Assembly: GCF_000270185.1 (NCBI RefSeq)
Contig: NC_015516.1
Location: 1,287,001-1,351,000, forward strand
DNA from: Melissococcus plutonius ATCC 35311
GTDB taxonomy: Bacteria; Bacillota; Bacilli; Lactobacillales; Enterococcaceae
DNA: 64,000 bases
Direction: 5' to 3'
Shown here piece by piece: positions 41,937 through 51,365 of this stretch. Numbering within the stretch: position 1 is the stretch's first letter; each line of letters begins with the position of its first letter. The position numbers and the translations under genes were made by a program. The notes under the pieces were generated by a model. That model searched no databases. It was not told where the DNA came from and saw nothing but the letters and a program-made list of their open reading frames with translations.

Positions 41937-42050
41937 TCAATAAAAATTTTTAAATATTTTTTTTATTAATTCTTTAGTATTTGTTTTAGTTTTTCTTGTT
42001 AATTCCTTTTGATCAAAACTTATTGATTTTTTAAATTGTATACTATCCAT
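41937..42050 (-). CDS. Candidate 37-aa basic peptide
   Basis: Short frame starting at ATG 42050, with AAAAGGAG 7-8 nt upstream, a near-ideal site that few random frames have. The product is rich in Lys (about a quarter) with an amphipathic C-terminal half (KELIKKIFKNF) and no signal peptide. It is divergent from the broken MBL-fold gene across a 67-nt spacer that contains TATAAT- and TATAGT-like boxes. I do not recognise it. It could be a real small protein, a remnant of a longer gene, or chance in AT-rich DNA. Confidence 0.4.
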   Translation of the reverse strand: MDSIQFKKSISFDQKELTRKTKTNTKELIKKIFKNFY

Positions 42051-42117
42051 CTTTCTATTCTCCTTTTATTTTTGTATACTATAATAGTGAAGAAAATGAA
42101 AATTGGGAGGGATCACC

Positions 42118-42743
42118 TTGTTAAATATCGAACAAATTATTACTGGCAACATTCAAGAAAATTGTTATTTAATTTATAATGACACTCACCTATTAATCAT
42201 AGATCCAGGTGCTGATGCAAAAAAATTACTGAATTCATTCAAAAATGCCAAAGACAACCTGTAGCCATTTTATTAACACATACACATTATGACCACATCG
42301 GTGCAGTTGAATCACTCAGACACCTTTACACCATTCCTGTTTATGTTAGTCCCTTAGAACAAAAATGGTTATCAGATCCAATTTTAAACCTATCTGGTCT
42401 AAACAGACATAATGATATGCCTGATATCATTGTCCAACCTGCAGAATTTGAATTTTAAATGCAAGATTATACTCTTGGAGATATTAAATTTAATGTTGTT
42501 CCTACTCCAGGGCATTCAATTGGTAGTGTTAGTTTTATTTTTGATGATTTTGTTGTAACTGGAGATGCATTGTTTAAGGGATCTATTGGTCGTACAGATT
42601 TATATACGGGTGATTTGCAACAATTGCTTCATAGTATTACTACCTATTTATTTACTTTACCTGAAGAATTTCCAGTTTATCCTGGACATGGTGAAGCAAC
42701 AACGATTGAACATGAAAAGAAAACCAATCCATTTTTTAACTAA
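42118..42743 (+). pseudogene. MBL-fold metallo-hydrolase (glyoxalase II-like), broken
   Basis: Pieces of one small metallo-beta-lactamase-fold hydrolase. From TTG 42118 (AGGG upstream) the frame reads LNIEQIITGNIQENCYLI...IIDPGADA and stops with TAG at about 42260. The next frame gives QPVAILLTHTHYDHIGAVE, the zinc-binding HTHYDH, until an in-frame TAA just before 42459. The remainder, 42459-42743, has VPTPGHSIGSV, TGDALF and YPGHGEATTI. So a 1-nt loss (near an A5 run at 42238-42245) and a nonsense codon disable it. Intact relatives have about 209 aa. Both lesions make decay, not a single read error, more likely. Confidence 0.88.
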
Positions 42744-42778
42744 ACTAACAAGCCAGAAATTTATTTAGGAGGAAAAAA

Positions 42779-43471
42779 ATGACTGAAACAAAACTTTACA
42801 TTGTTCGTCATGGGAAAACAATGTTTAATACAATTGGTCGAACGCAAGGATGGTCTGATACGCCACTCACAAAGGAAGGCGTTGAAATTATTCATTACCT
42901 TGGTAAAGGACTAAAAGAGATTCCATTTATTAATGCATATTCCAGTGATAGCGGAAGGGCAATGCAAACAGCACAAATTATCCTAGGAGAACATCCAGCA
43001 GGGTCGACTATTCCTTATCAAACGGATGCTAGAATACGTGAATGGTGCTTTGGATCTCTCGATGGTGGATACAATGGTGAACTCTGGGGAGTTGTTCCAA
43101 GAATTTTAGCTTTTAAAAATTATGATGAAATGATGACTCACCATATTACCTATAAAGAGTTAGCAAATGCAATCATTGAAGCGGATACAGCAAACTGGGC
43201 AGAACCCTATAGTAAAATTCACGAACGTGTATGGGAAGGATTTAAAAATATTGCACATCAAACTGAAAAAAATGGTGGTGGTAATACCTTAGTTGTGTCG
43301 CATGGGCTAACTATTTCTTTTTTACTTTCTTTAATTGATTCAACTTTGCCTATGCAGATAAGTTTAGAAAATGGCAGTGTTACAACCCTTCTTTACGCAA
43401 AGGATAGATTTACTATCGATAAAGTTAACAATATTCAATATATTAAAAATGGAAAAAAACAACATGATTAA
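42779..43471 (+). CDS. Histidine phosphatase family protein (phosphoglycerate mutase-like)
   Basis: 230 aa. RHGKT at about 9-13 holds the phospho-accepting His; YSSDSGRAMQTAQII and REWCFGSLDGG follow; the second catalytic His is in VVSHGLT near 178. Too divergent from glycolytic dPGM for that role, so a broad acid phosphatase is more likely. ATG at 42779 with AGGAGG. It follows the broken MBL-fold gene by 35 nt and may have been its operon partner. Confidence 0.85.
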   Translation: MTETKLYIVRHGKTMFNTIGRTQGWSDTPLTKEGVEIIHYLGKGLKEIPFINAYSSDSGRAMQTAQIILGEHPAGSTIPYQTDARIREWCFGSLDGGYNGELWGVVPRILAFKNYDEMMTHHITYKELANAIIEADTANWAEPYSKIHERVWEGFKNIAHQTEKNGGGNTLVVSHGLTISFLLSLIDSTLPMQISLENGSVTTLLYAKDRFTIDKVNNIQYIKNGKKQHD

Positions 43472-43544
43472 TCATAAATTCACTATTTTGTTCTCTAAAA
43501 ACTAGTGATTTCTATCCTAATAAAAATAATTTATTTAAATTACA

Positions 43545-43589
43545 AGATCTAAAGTTAGAATTTTCAAGTATCATTCTAATTTTAGATCT
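43545..43589 (+). terminator. Terminator of the histidine phosphatase gene
   Basis: 16-bp stem with one G-U pair (43545-43560 with 43574-43589; AGATCTAAAGTTAGAA), followed by ATTTTCGTCTTT. The rest of the spacer up to 43864 is AT-rich without features. Confidence 0.7.
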
Positions 43590-43864
43590 ATTTTCGTCTT
43601 TCACAATTTTACATTGATAGCTGCATCTATTCATCAATCCTTTCACCTATTGATATTTTACATTCTTTATTTTTTATCAATTAAATCTTAGAAATAAAAA
43701 ATTAGTTTTTGCTCATTACATGGCTCTAATAAAATAGATTGTTTTCTAAAATTTTAAAAATATTATTTTTTTAATTGATTAATCATTTTCTCATATTCAT
43801 TAATATTTATTATAATTATTACTATTTAATTTTAATTTTAATTATTTAGGTAACTTATATTTAT

Positions 43865-43879
43865 TGATAACTACTATCA
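43865..43879. promoter_or_regulatory. Fur/PerR-like palindrome upstream of the metal ATPase
   Basis: TGATAACTACTATCA resembles the 7-1-7 Fur box TGATAATnATTATCA (13 of 15 positions) and overlaps a further TATCATTATCA. It lies 72 nt upstream of the ATPase start, where a repressor could sit on its promoter. PerR boxes are similar in form, so either regulator is possible. Confidence 0.45.
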
Positions 43880-43950
43880 TTATCATTTAATACATTTTAT
43901 TATCAATAACAAATTATTTGTGCTATTCTTATGACGAAGGGAGATTTTTT

Positions 43951-45813
43951 ATGAAACTATCAAACGAGCATAAAGCAATAGTGGAAACTATTTTTTGTTT
44001 CATTTTTATGTTGATTGGATTCATTATACAAAAAAATCAGTTATCATTTTATCCAGTTATTTTTATATTAGCCATTCTGATCGGTGGATATAAACAGACA
44101 ATTACAGGTATTGAGGATATTATTCAAAACAAACATTTAAATGTTGATTTACTTATGTCGCTAGCTGCTATCGGTGCTTGTATTATTGGTGATTGGCTTG
44201 AAGGAGCTATGCTAACTTTTATTTTTTGTTTAAGTAATGCACTTGAAGAATACACAACGAATAAAAGCCAAAAAGAAATCAAACGTTTATTAAGTTTAAA
44301 ACCCCAATCTGCTATTCTAAAATTAGCTGATGGACAAACAAAAGAAGTCTCTATTTCTGAATTGACGATTGGTGATGTGATTCAGGTACCAAAGGGCATT
44401 GTCATTCCCATTGATGGTATTATTCAACAAGGAAGCACAACAATCAATGAATCTGCCATTACTGGAGAAGCCATTCCTGTAGAAAAAAAGATAGGTGATG
44501 AAGTATTAGGAGGCACATTGAATGTTGGTCAATCGATTACTGTTACAATCAATAAAAAAAATGAAGATACAACATTTGCTAAAATTATTCAATTGGTCGA
44601 AGAAGCTCAAAACACGCCTTCTCAAACTTCGACCTTTATAGAAAAAATTGAAGGTATCTATGTGAAGTGTGTTTTATTACTGATTCCCTTAGTAGTTTTA
44701 ATGATGTATTTTATCCTACATTGGTCCATCGAAGAAAGTTTTTATCGTGGAATTGTTTTATTGGTTGTTGCCTCTCCATGTGCACTGGTTGCTTCAGCTA
44801 CGCCAGCTACACTAGCAGCTATTTCAAATGATGCAAAACGTGGTGTCCTATTTAAAGGAGGGCTCTTTTTAGAAAACCTTGCCAGCCTTAAAGCAATTGC
44901 CTTTGACAAAACGGGTACATTAACTAAGGGAACTCCAATAGTTACTGATACGTTATTTTTGGACAATCAACAAGAAGCAATAGAAATTATTTATGCAATT
45001 GAATGTCATTCTATTCATCCGCTTGCACAAGCTATTGTTAAATATTTTGAAAAAGAAGTTCAGCAGGTTTATGAGAATTTTGAAGTAAATGATATTACAG
45101 GTTATGGTATGGAAGCAGTGATCAACCAAAAAAAATGGCAAGTTGGCAAATATAATCAAGATCTTTTGATTGATGAAGCAACACAACTACAGGTCAAACA
45201 ACTTCAACAAGAAGGAAAAACGGTTATTTTTCTCTCTAAAGAGCAGCAACTGGTAGCCATTTTTGCATTATTTGATGTTCCTAAAAAAGAAGCCAATGAA
45301 GTGTTAACCTATTTAAAAAGTCAAAATATTCATATCACCATGTTAACAGGAGATCAACAAACTACAGCAGAAACCATTGCTAAAATTTTACCAATTGATA
45401 CATTTTATGCAAATTGTCTACCAGAAGAAAAAACAACATTAATTCAACAACAAAAAAAACAATATAAGATAAATGCAATGGTTGGTGATGGCATTAATGA
45501 TGCACCTGCTTTGGCAAATGCAGCTATTGGTGTTGCTATGGGTGAAGGAACAGATATTGCGATCGATGTAGCTGATGTAGTCCTTATGAAAAATGATTTA
45601 AACAATTTAAAATTTAGTCATATGTTATCAAAAAAACTCAAAAGAATTGTTATACAAAATATACTTTTTTCCAGTAGTGTTATTCTACTACTTATCTTAT
45701 CTAACATACTGCAATTGATTAACTTACCCCTTGGTGTTGTTGGTCATGAAGGAAGTACAATTTTAGTCATTTTAAATGGATTACGTTTATTAAAACCAAT
45801 TTCAGCAAAATAA
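43951..45813 (+). CDS. P1B-type metal-exporting ATPase, P1B-4 (PfeT/FrvA/PmtA-like)
   Basis: 620 aa without an N-terminal metal-binding domain. TGES (ESAITGEAIP), the SPC motif in VVASPCALVASATPATL, the phosphorylation site DKTGTLTKG, the HP motif (SIHPLAQA) and GDGINDAPAL are intact. The last membrane segment has HEGSTILVILNGLRLL, the HEGxT hallmark of P1B-4 pumps, whose Gram-positive members export Fe(II). A Fur/PerR-like palindrome upstream agrees with that. Start: ATG at 43951 with AGGGAG at 7 nt, chosen over the frame opening at 43918. Zn or Co export cannot be excluded. Confidence 0.9.
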   Translation: MKLSNEHKAIVETIFCFIFMLIGFIIQKNQLSFYPVIFILAILIGGYKQTITGIEDIIQNKHLNVDLLMSLAAIGACIIGDWLEGAMLTFIFCLSNALEEYTTNKSQKEIKRLLSLKPQSAILKLADGQTKEVSISELTIGDVIQVPKGIVIPIDGIIQQGSTTINESAITGEAIPVEKKIGDEVLGGTLNVGQSITVTINKKNEDTTFAKIIQLVEEAQNTPSQTSTFIEKIEGIYVKCVLLLIPLVVLMMYFILHWSIEESFYRGIVLLVVASPCALVASATPATLAAISNDAKRGVLFKGGLFLENLASLKAIAFDKTGTLTKGTPIVTDTLFLDNQQEAIEIIYAIECHSIHPLAQAIVKYFEKEVQQVYENFEVNDITGYGMEAVINQKKWQVGKYNQDLLIDEATQLQVKQLQQEGKTVIFLSKEQQLVAIFALFDVPKKEANEVLTYLKSQNIHITMLTGDQQTTAETIAKILPIDTFYANCLPEEKTTLIQQQKKQYKINAMVGDGINDAPALANAAIGVAMGEGTDIAIDVADVVLMKNDLNNLKFSHMLSKKLKRIVIQNILFSSSVILLLILSNILQLINLPLGVVGHEGSTILVILNGLRLLKPISAK

Positions 45814-45927
45814 AATATAAGATCATTATTTACCCTTCTTTGAAAAAATAGTAAGATAAAATTATTTATGTGACTTATTAAAACGAGTCTTCATTTCCTG
45901 TTAAGGAAAAAAACTTGTCAACTTTTA

Positions 45928-45956
45928 TTGCAAAGACTGTTTGTATTAGGTATAAT
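45928..45956 (+). promoter_or_regulatory. rpsT promoter
   Basis: TTGCAA (45928-45933), 17-nt spacer, TATAAT (45951-45956). It predicts a start near 45963 and a leader of about 57 nt. Confidence 0.7.
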
Positions 45957-46020
45957 AATTAGTGTTGAATTACATCTGGTTTTCCAGTGTGTAAGAACTT
46001 ATCTATCGGAGGTGAAACAC

Positions 46021-46275
46021 ATGCCAAATATTGAATCTGCAATTAAACGTGTACGTAAAAACGAAAATGCAAATGAACAAAATTCATCTCAAAAAAATTC
46101 AATGCGTACAGCAATCAAAAAATTTGAAGAAGCTGTTACAGCAGGAGCCAACAATGTAGATGTTTTACATAAAGAAGCTATTAAAGCTATCGATATGGCA
46201 GAAACAAAAGGCTTGATTCATAAAAATAAAGCAAGCCATGACAAATCTCGTTTAAGTAAAAAATTAGTAAAATAA
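46021..46275 (+). CDS. rpsT: Ribosomal protein S20
   Basis: 84 aa, basic, helical: [24 protein letters not shown]..., [28 protein letters not shown], the S20 pattern over its full length. ATG at 46021 with GGAGGTG at 7 nt; the longer frame from 45928 is the promoter region and is rejected. Convergent with holA; a terminator follows. Confidence 0.97.
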   Translation: MPNIESAIKRVRKNENANEQNSSQKNSMRTAIKKFEEAVTAGANNVDVLHKEAIKAIDMAETKGLIHKNKASHDKSRLSKKLVK

Positions 46276-46287
46276 AAAGCTGTTCAG

Positions 46288-46318
46288 GAAGTTAACAATT
46301 TTGTTGGCTTCTTTTTAC
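46288..46318 (+). terminator. Terminator of rpsT
   Basis: 11-bp stem with two G-U pairs (46288-46298 with 46301-46311), followed by TTTTTACTTTTT. The drawn loop is 2 nt, so the innermost pairs probably open. Confidence 0.65.
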
Positions 46319-46358
46319 TTTTTATGTTTATTTATTACTATGACTTCTATTCATTTCA

Positions 46359-47396
46359 TCAATACTTATATTTTTTTAACGATCCTGTCAATTTTAAAAT
46401 AGTGAGTTGAAATAATAATTCTTTATCCATTTTACTTGTCTTCATTGCATAATCATTCTCAATAAATCCATCATAAATACCTTCTAAATGTTTTAATTCA
46501 GAATTTCTTACTTGTTGCATTGCAATTTTCACACGATAAGGATGAATACCTAGAGTTTCAACAATATTTGCTTGTTGGTATCCTAACTGAACTAAAATTT
46601 TTGTTTGTATTAATAATCTCATTTGGTTTATTAATATAGCATTTAATTTAATTATCTCTTCTCCTTGCAAAACTAAATCTTTATAAAGCTCTATTGCTTC
46701 ATCCGTCTTGCCTATTAATAATTTATTAGCTAACTCAAACACATTATCTTCAAGAGACCTAGGTACTAATTCTTTAACCATAATATAAGTAATTATTTTT
46801 GTATCCCAAGCATAGGAAAATAATTTTTGTGTCTCATTTATTAGTTTAGATAGGTTAAAATTAGTTAATTGCATTAATAATTCAAGAGCATCCGCCCTGA
46901 TAGTATAGCCTTCTGCTTTAATCGTCTCTTCGGTATATCGATATAACTCTCGTTCATTCATTGAATTTACATCGATGTTTTTTGCCTGCTTTTGTAGTAA
47001 TTTTGTAATTTTTTTTCTTTGATCTAATTTTGCAACATTTGCAATTAAGACTACAACAGAAGTAGCTAATGGCTGCTTTATATAATCTATTAATCTATCT
47101 ATATTCTGTTCAATTTCTTTGTTTTTTCTTTCAGACATTAAAAAATAGGGATTTTTTATAAAAATTAAGCGATAATCATCAAAAAATGGCACCGTCTCTG
47201 CTTCTTCAATGGCAACTTCTAGTGAAGTTTCTTCCATATCAAAAGACAAACTATTTAATTGGCCATCTCCTTTAAATATCGCTTGCGATAAATTTTTTTT
47301 AAAGAGCTCAATTAAATATTGTTCTGTTCCTGTTAATAAATAAATTGGTGCAATCTTCCCAGTCTGTAATTCTTTCAAGGCAGTTTGTAAATCCAT
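46359..47396 (-). CDS. holA: DNA polymerase III delta subunit
   Basis: 345 aa clamp-loader subunit. PIYLLTGTEQYLIELFKKNL starts the AAA-like domain I; no functional P-loop, as is normal for delta. FVIF-type FDDYRLIFIKNP, LPRSLEDNVFELANKLL and the C-terminal helical collar follow. It opens the beta clamp. ATG at 47396 with AAAGGAG; the frame extending to 47420 is not preferred. It lies 48 nt after comEC, as usual in Firmicutes. Confidence 0.94.
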   Translation of the reverse strand: MDLQTALKELQTGKIAPIYLLTGTEQYLIELFKKNLSQAIFKGDGQLNSLSFDMEETSLEVAIEEAETVPFFDDYRLIFIKNPYFLMSERKNKEIEQNIDRLIDYIKQPLATSVVVLIANVAKLDQRKKITKLLQKQAKNIDVNSMNERELYRYTEETIKAEGYTIRADALELLMQLTNFNLSKLINETQKLFSYAWDTKIITYIMVKELVPRSLEDNVFELANKLLIGKTDEAIELYKDLVLQGEEIIKLNAILINQMRLLIQTKILVQLGYQQANIVETLGIHPYRVKIAMQQVRNSELKHLEGIYDGFIENDYAMKTSKMDKELLFQLTILKLTGSLKKYKY

Positions 47397-47444
47397 AATT
47401 TTCTCCTTTTCTCTTCTCATCCTAACATTTAAAAAAGATAAAAG

Positions 47445-49817
47445 CTAGTTCGTTTTTTTAACAACTTTTCCTTTTGACAATTTACTTCCTGGTAACCATT
47501 CATAATAAATCATTCCTTGTTGGTCTGTACGAAAAAGATCTATTTGCCTTTTTTCAAGCTCTTTTAAAACTTCAATATTCGGATGATTAAAGTGATTATT
47601 ACGACCACATGAAATAATTGCCTCTTGTGGTTTTAATTGATCTAAAAACATTGGGCTACTTGAAGTTTTGCTACCATGATGACCTACTTTTAAAATATCA
47701 ATCGTCAATGTTGGCCAATACTTAATGAGTTGGTGCTCTCCCTCTATTTCCAGATCTCCAGTGAATAAAAAACTTTTGTCAGCAATTTTTGTATACATAA
47801 CGAGAGAATCATTATTCTCACCTATTCCTTCTTTAAAAGGTGAAAGAAATTCAAAATGAAAATAACTATCTATATTATCACCTGCCAATAATTCATAACA
47901 CCTTGTTCCATTTTTGCTTAGTTGTTTAATTGCTGATAAAAATTTTTTCTTTTTCGTTGTTCCATTTGGAAAATAGAGATTTTTAATTTTAATTTTTTTA
48001 CTAATCGTTAATAAATCGCCAAAATTGTCTTCATCTCCATGGGTAATAAATACTTTATCTAGTTTTGTAACTCCTCTGCTTTTCAAATAAGGTATCACTG
48101 AATAGGTTGCTCCCGCTTTTTCCTGCTGACGCATTGCCCACTCCTCTTTTTTAAAAGCAAGTTTTCCACCTGTATCAATCAAAATATTTTCTTTATGAAA
48201 GGGTGCTTGCAAAAAAATACTATCTCCTTGACCAACATCTATGATAGCTACTGTTCCTATAGGAGAGAGAAATTTAAAATTAAGAACAAGTAAAAGACAG
48301 ATAGAATAACTTATTGCTCGTCTTTTTTTATTTATCCAAGCATTAAAAAAACAAATCAGCAGATAAATTATTAATAAACAGGTAAAGAATGAAAAATGTC
48401 GAATACCTATATTTCCACTCCAAAATTGTTCAATTCTCATAAAAAGAATGGTTAACGATTGAAAAAACTGTTCTAAAATAACAATATAGATATTTATTTT
48501 ACTAATAAATGAAAATAAAAAACTACTTAGTATAATTGGTAAAAGAATCTTTTTAAATAGAGGAAAACAAATCCAAGTTAACAAACTGCTGAAAACTTGC
48601 CATTCATAAAAGGTAACACCTGCTAAGGGAATCATGGTAATACCTAGCAATAAAGAAAGTAAAGAAGATTTCAACCATTTAGATGGATAATGAGCAATAA
48701 TTTTTAAAATATAATAAATAAAAAAAGAAAGAAAATAACTAAATTTTCCAGCATTTGTGAACAAAAGATAAGGATTTCCTAATAAATGAACTATTAATGC
48801 CAAGCTCCAGCAATCTAAACTAGATAATTTTAATGAATATTTCTGATTTATTAATTGAAAACTCATTTGTAACAATGCTCGTATAACACTAATAGAAAAA
48901 CCAGTCATTCCACTATAAAAAATAGCAAAAAGCAATTGTAACCAAAAAACTTTATTTGTTTGAATACCTATTCTAAGCAAAAAATATCGAAGACAATTCA
49001 TAAAAAAAGTGGCATGCATTCCTGATAAGCTAAATAAATGTAAAATGCCTAGCGTTGAAAATGTTTCTTCAATTTCTGAGAATTCTGATTGTTTAATCCC
49101 TAAGAGCAACATATTCATATATATAGCTGTTTGTTTTCCAAAATTTCTTTGAATGTGCTGCGCCAGCCAACTTCTTAATATACCTATCCATCTGTCAAAG
49201 CGATAAATAGGTACTACAACAGCTGAAATAGAATGAATTTTTTTTACTGTAATTATTTGGTATATCTTTTGTTGTTTCAAAAATTTTTGGTAATTAAATC
49301 CAAATCGATTGATTTGATCTAATGGTTTCTGACTACTTCCCACAAAAGAAATTTCAACAGGTCTCATGCGCGTTTGCCAATATATTTTCTCTTCTTTTGA
49401 AGTTAATTTGTAAAAAGCAAGATTTTTAAAAGTGAATGTGGGATTATCTAGCTTTACTTTTCCTCTCAATTGTAGACGATCACCATCTACCCGAATATTA
49501 TCTGGCCAAATAGTCAATTTTCCTGAACAATTTTTCATTTCGTCTAATTGATGTTTTTTCTCATGAATTAATAAATAGCCACTAGATAATAAGGTAAGAA
49601 AGGCAACCAATAAACAACATAATTGGATTTTTCTATGTTTGGTACAATAAATCCTTATTGCAATGATTCCTAATAAAAAGACATTTGATTTATGCATCTC
49701 TAATAAAAATATAGCAACACCCAAGGAAGCAAGTGCTGGAAAAAAATAATAGTTATTTATCTCTTGTAGATAATTCTTCAAACGGTGATGAATATTCTCC
49801 AAAATGTAATTCAGCAA
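47445..49817 (-). CDS. comEC: DNA uptake channel protein ComEC/Rec2
   Basis: 790 aa, uninterrupted. N-terminal membrane segments and DUF4131 region (about 20-220), the competence membrane domain (FSLSGMHATFFMNCLRYF near 265; many segments to about 510), and a C-terminal metallo-beta-lactamase-like domain (IIDVGQGDSIFLQAP, THGDEDNFGDL, VGHHGSKTSSSP, HFNHPN). It carries single-stranded DNA across the membrane. The start is uncertain: TTG at 49817 lacks a good site and overlaps comEB by 65 nt. Since comEA and comEB are broken, its uptake role is doubtful. Confidence 0.88.
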   Translation of the reverse strand: MLNYILENIHHRLKNYLQEINNYYFFPALASLGVAIFLLEMHKSNVFLLGIIAIRIYCTKHRKIQLCCLLVAFLTLLSSGYLLIHEKKHQLDEMKNCSGKLTIWPDNIRVDGDRLQLRGKVKLDNPTFTFKNLAFYKLTSKEEKIYWQTRMRPVEISFVGSSQKPLDQINRFGFNYQKFLKQQKIYQIITVKKIHSISAVVVPIYRFDRWIGILRSWLAQHIQRNFGKQTAIYMNMLLLGIKQSEFSEIEETFSTLGILHLFSLSGMHATFFMNCLRYFLLRIGIQTNKVFWLQLLFAIFYSGMTGFSISVIRALLQMSFQLINQKYSLKLSSLDCWSLALIVHLLGNPYLLFTNAGKFSYFLSFFIYYILKIIAHYPSKWLKSSLLSLLLGITMIPLAGVTFYEWQVFSSLLTWICFPLFKKILLPIILSSFLFSFISKINIYIVILEQFFQSLTILFMRIEQFWSGNIGIRHFSFFTCLLIIYLLICFFNAWINKKRRAISYSICLLLVLNFKFLSPIGTVAIIDVGQGDSIFLQAPFHKENILIDTGGKLAFKKEEWAMRQQEKAGATYSVIPYLKSRGVTKLDKVFITHGDEDNFGDLLTISKKIKIKNLYFPNGTTKKKKFLSAIKQLSKNGTRCYELLAGDNIDSYFHFEFLSPFKEGIGENNDSLVMYTKIADKSFLFTGDLEIEGEHQLIKYWPTLTIDILKVGHHGSKTSSSPMFLDQLKPQEAIISCGRNNHFNHPNIEVLKELEKRQIDLFRTDQQGMIYYEWLPGSKLSKGKVVKKTN

Positions 49818-50257
49818 AATAATCTTTTGAAAGTAAAACTTGTTCTATTTCTACACCAACTTTTTTTATTAAATTTATTGCATAGACATCATTTCTATAA
49901 TTTTTTAAATAAAAATTTTTTAATTCCTGCCTGTAAAATCATTTTTGTACATTGCAAACACGGAAAATGGGTTACATAAATTTCTGCTCCTTCCGTTGGT
50001 ATGCCAAACTTTGCACATTGCAAAATAGCATTCATTTCCGCATGGATTGTTCGTGCACAATGATTCTCCATCATAAGACAATCTTCATCAAGGCAATGAA
50101 CGTCACCACTAACAGAACCATTATATCCACCAGCAATAATTCTTTTATCTTTAATAATTGTTGCACCGACTTCCAAACGTTTGCATGTACTTCGTAGTGA
50201 TAACAAAACACTTTGAGCCATAAAATATTGATTCCAAGGAATCCTCTCAACTGTCAT
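49753..50257 (-). pseudogene. comEB: ComEB-like dCMP deaminase, frameshifted near the C-terminus
   Basis: From ATG 50257 the deaminase is normal: CKRLEVGATIIKDKRIIAGGYNG, the zinc site HAEMNAI and PCLQCTKMILQAGI. The frame stops at 49895 after about 120 aa. The typical continuation (K-N-Y-R-N-D, then KKVGVEIEQV) follows in another frame and ends at 49753. A shift of one base in the A/T runs around 49905-49925 explains this. All catalytic residues precede the lesion, so a truncated enzyme could keep some activity. In other Firmicutes ComEB is dispensable for transformation. Confidence 0.85.
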
Positions 50258-50402
50258 TTTATTCTCCTTTTAGACGATTTAATTTATTTCGTTACTTATG
50301 CAATGATTATCTGCTGATCAATAATATATTATATTACATAGTTAAATGGTAAGCGATCATAAAAAACTAGTCAATAAAACTTTATTTTTCCAGCCACTTT
50401 TA

Positions 50403-51059
50403 TTAAGATACAGTAATAGCGTCTTTTAAACTTTCTACCGTTTTTGCACCAATTCCAGACACATTTTCAAGGTCTTCAATAGTCTTAAATTCTCCTTACT
50501 CTTCTCGATAACGGATGATTTCTTGAGCTTTTTTCAATCCAATACCATTTAATTGTTGTAATTGCTGTTCGTCTGCCTGATTTAAGTTTACTTTCTCATT
50601 TTCTAATTTTTTATTTAATTGATTTGTTTTTTCTGGAGTAGAATAAGAGATTTCTTGGATCTCTTCTCCTTTTATAGGTATATAAATGACCATCTGATCT
50701 GCTATTTTTTGAGAAAAATTTACCTGTTTTGTTTCTGCTTCTTCTGTTAAACCACCTGCTAGAGCAATGGCATCCCATACCCGCATATTTATTTTTCCTT
50801 TATACATACCTGGTGCTTTTACGGCACCTTTAATATCTAGATAAGGACTTTCGTTTTGTTGTGTCGCTTTTTCTGTCTTATCTATTTCTACTTTTTTCTC
50901 TTCTTTGGATATATCAAACGTCGGTTGTTGCTTTACAGTTTCCTCGCTTTTGCTCATTGTATAGTTTATACCAATCAATGCTATAAAAATTATTATTATA
51001 AAATCTATGCTAATAAATGATAGATAACTTTTCAACAATTTTTGGCATCTTTCCATCAT
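50403..51059 (-). pseudogene. comEA: Competence DNA receptor ComEA, in-frame stop
   Basis: ATG 51059 (GGAGG) opens a protein with one N-terminal membrane segment, a SLBB domain (YLDIKGAVKAPGMYKGKINMRVWDAIALAGG) and the first helix-hairpin-helix (VNLNQADEQQLQQLNGIGLKKAQEIIRYREE). A TAA at 50498-50496 interrupts at that point. The same frame then continues with the second hairpin (GEFKTIEDLENVSGIGAKTVE) to the proper stop at 50403. The lost hairpin is part of the DNA-binding module, so the receptor is probably inactive. Confidence 0.9.
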
Positions 51060-51221
51060 CTCACCTCCTAAAAAAAGATACGTAAAATAAATGGATTTTG
51101 ATGTTTTAATTACTAATAAGTAAAATAGCTAGAATAAATCATTTCTTTTAATCCTAACTATTAGATAGTTTTTTCTTATTCAATCGAATAACCATATATC
51201 ATTCAAAAATTTTATTATAAA

Positions 51222-51263
51222 AATGGTTCTTTAAACGTTAAATTAAACATTTAAAGAACCATT
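51222..51263 (-). terminator. Terminator downstream of sepM
   Basis: Perfect 14-bp stem AATGGTTCTTTAAA/TTTAAAGAACCATT (51222-51235 with 51250-51263) and TTTTTATAAT beyond it on the minus strand. The remaining spacer (51060-51365) shows nothing else except the likely comEA promoter area. Confidence 0.8.
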
Positions 51264-51365
51264 AGAATAACATATTCTTATTAAATAAATTCAAATAATA
51301 CACTTTGATTTTTATTCATCATTTTCACCTAGATGATACATAATTACCATTTTAAATTTCTCCCA

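Noticed and set aside
42779-43471. Glycolytic phosphoglycerate mutase
   Set aside because: The histidine phosphatase core is present but the sequence between the motifs does not match dPGM, and the neighbours are not glycolytic.
45928-46020. Upstream extension of rpsT
   Set aside because: The segment contains the rpsT promoter; S20 proteins begin at MPNIESA and that ATG has the ribosome binding site.
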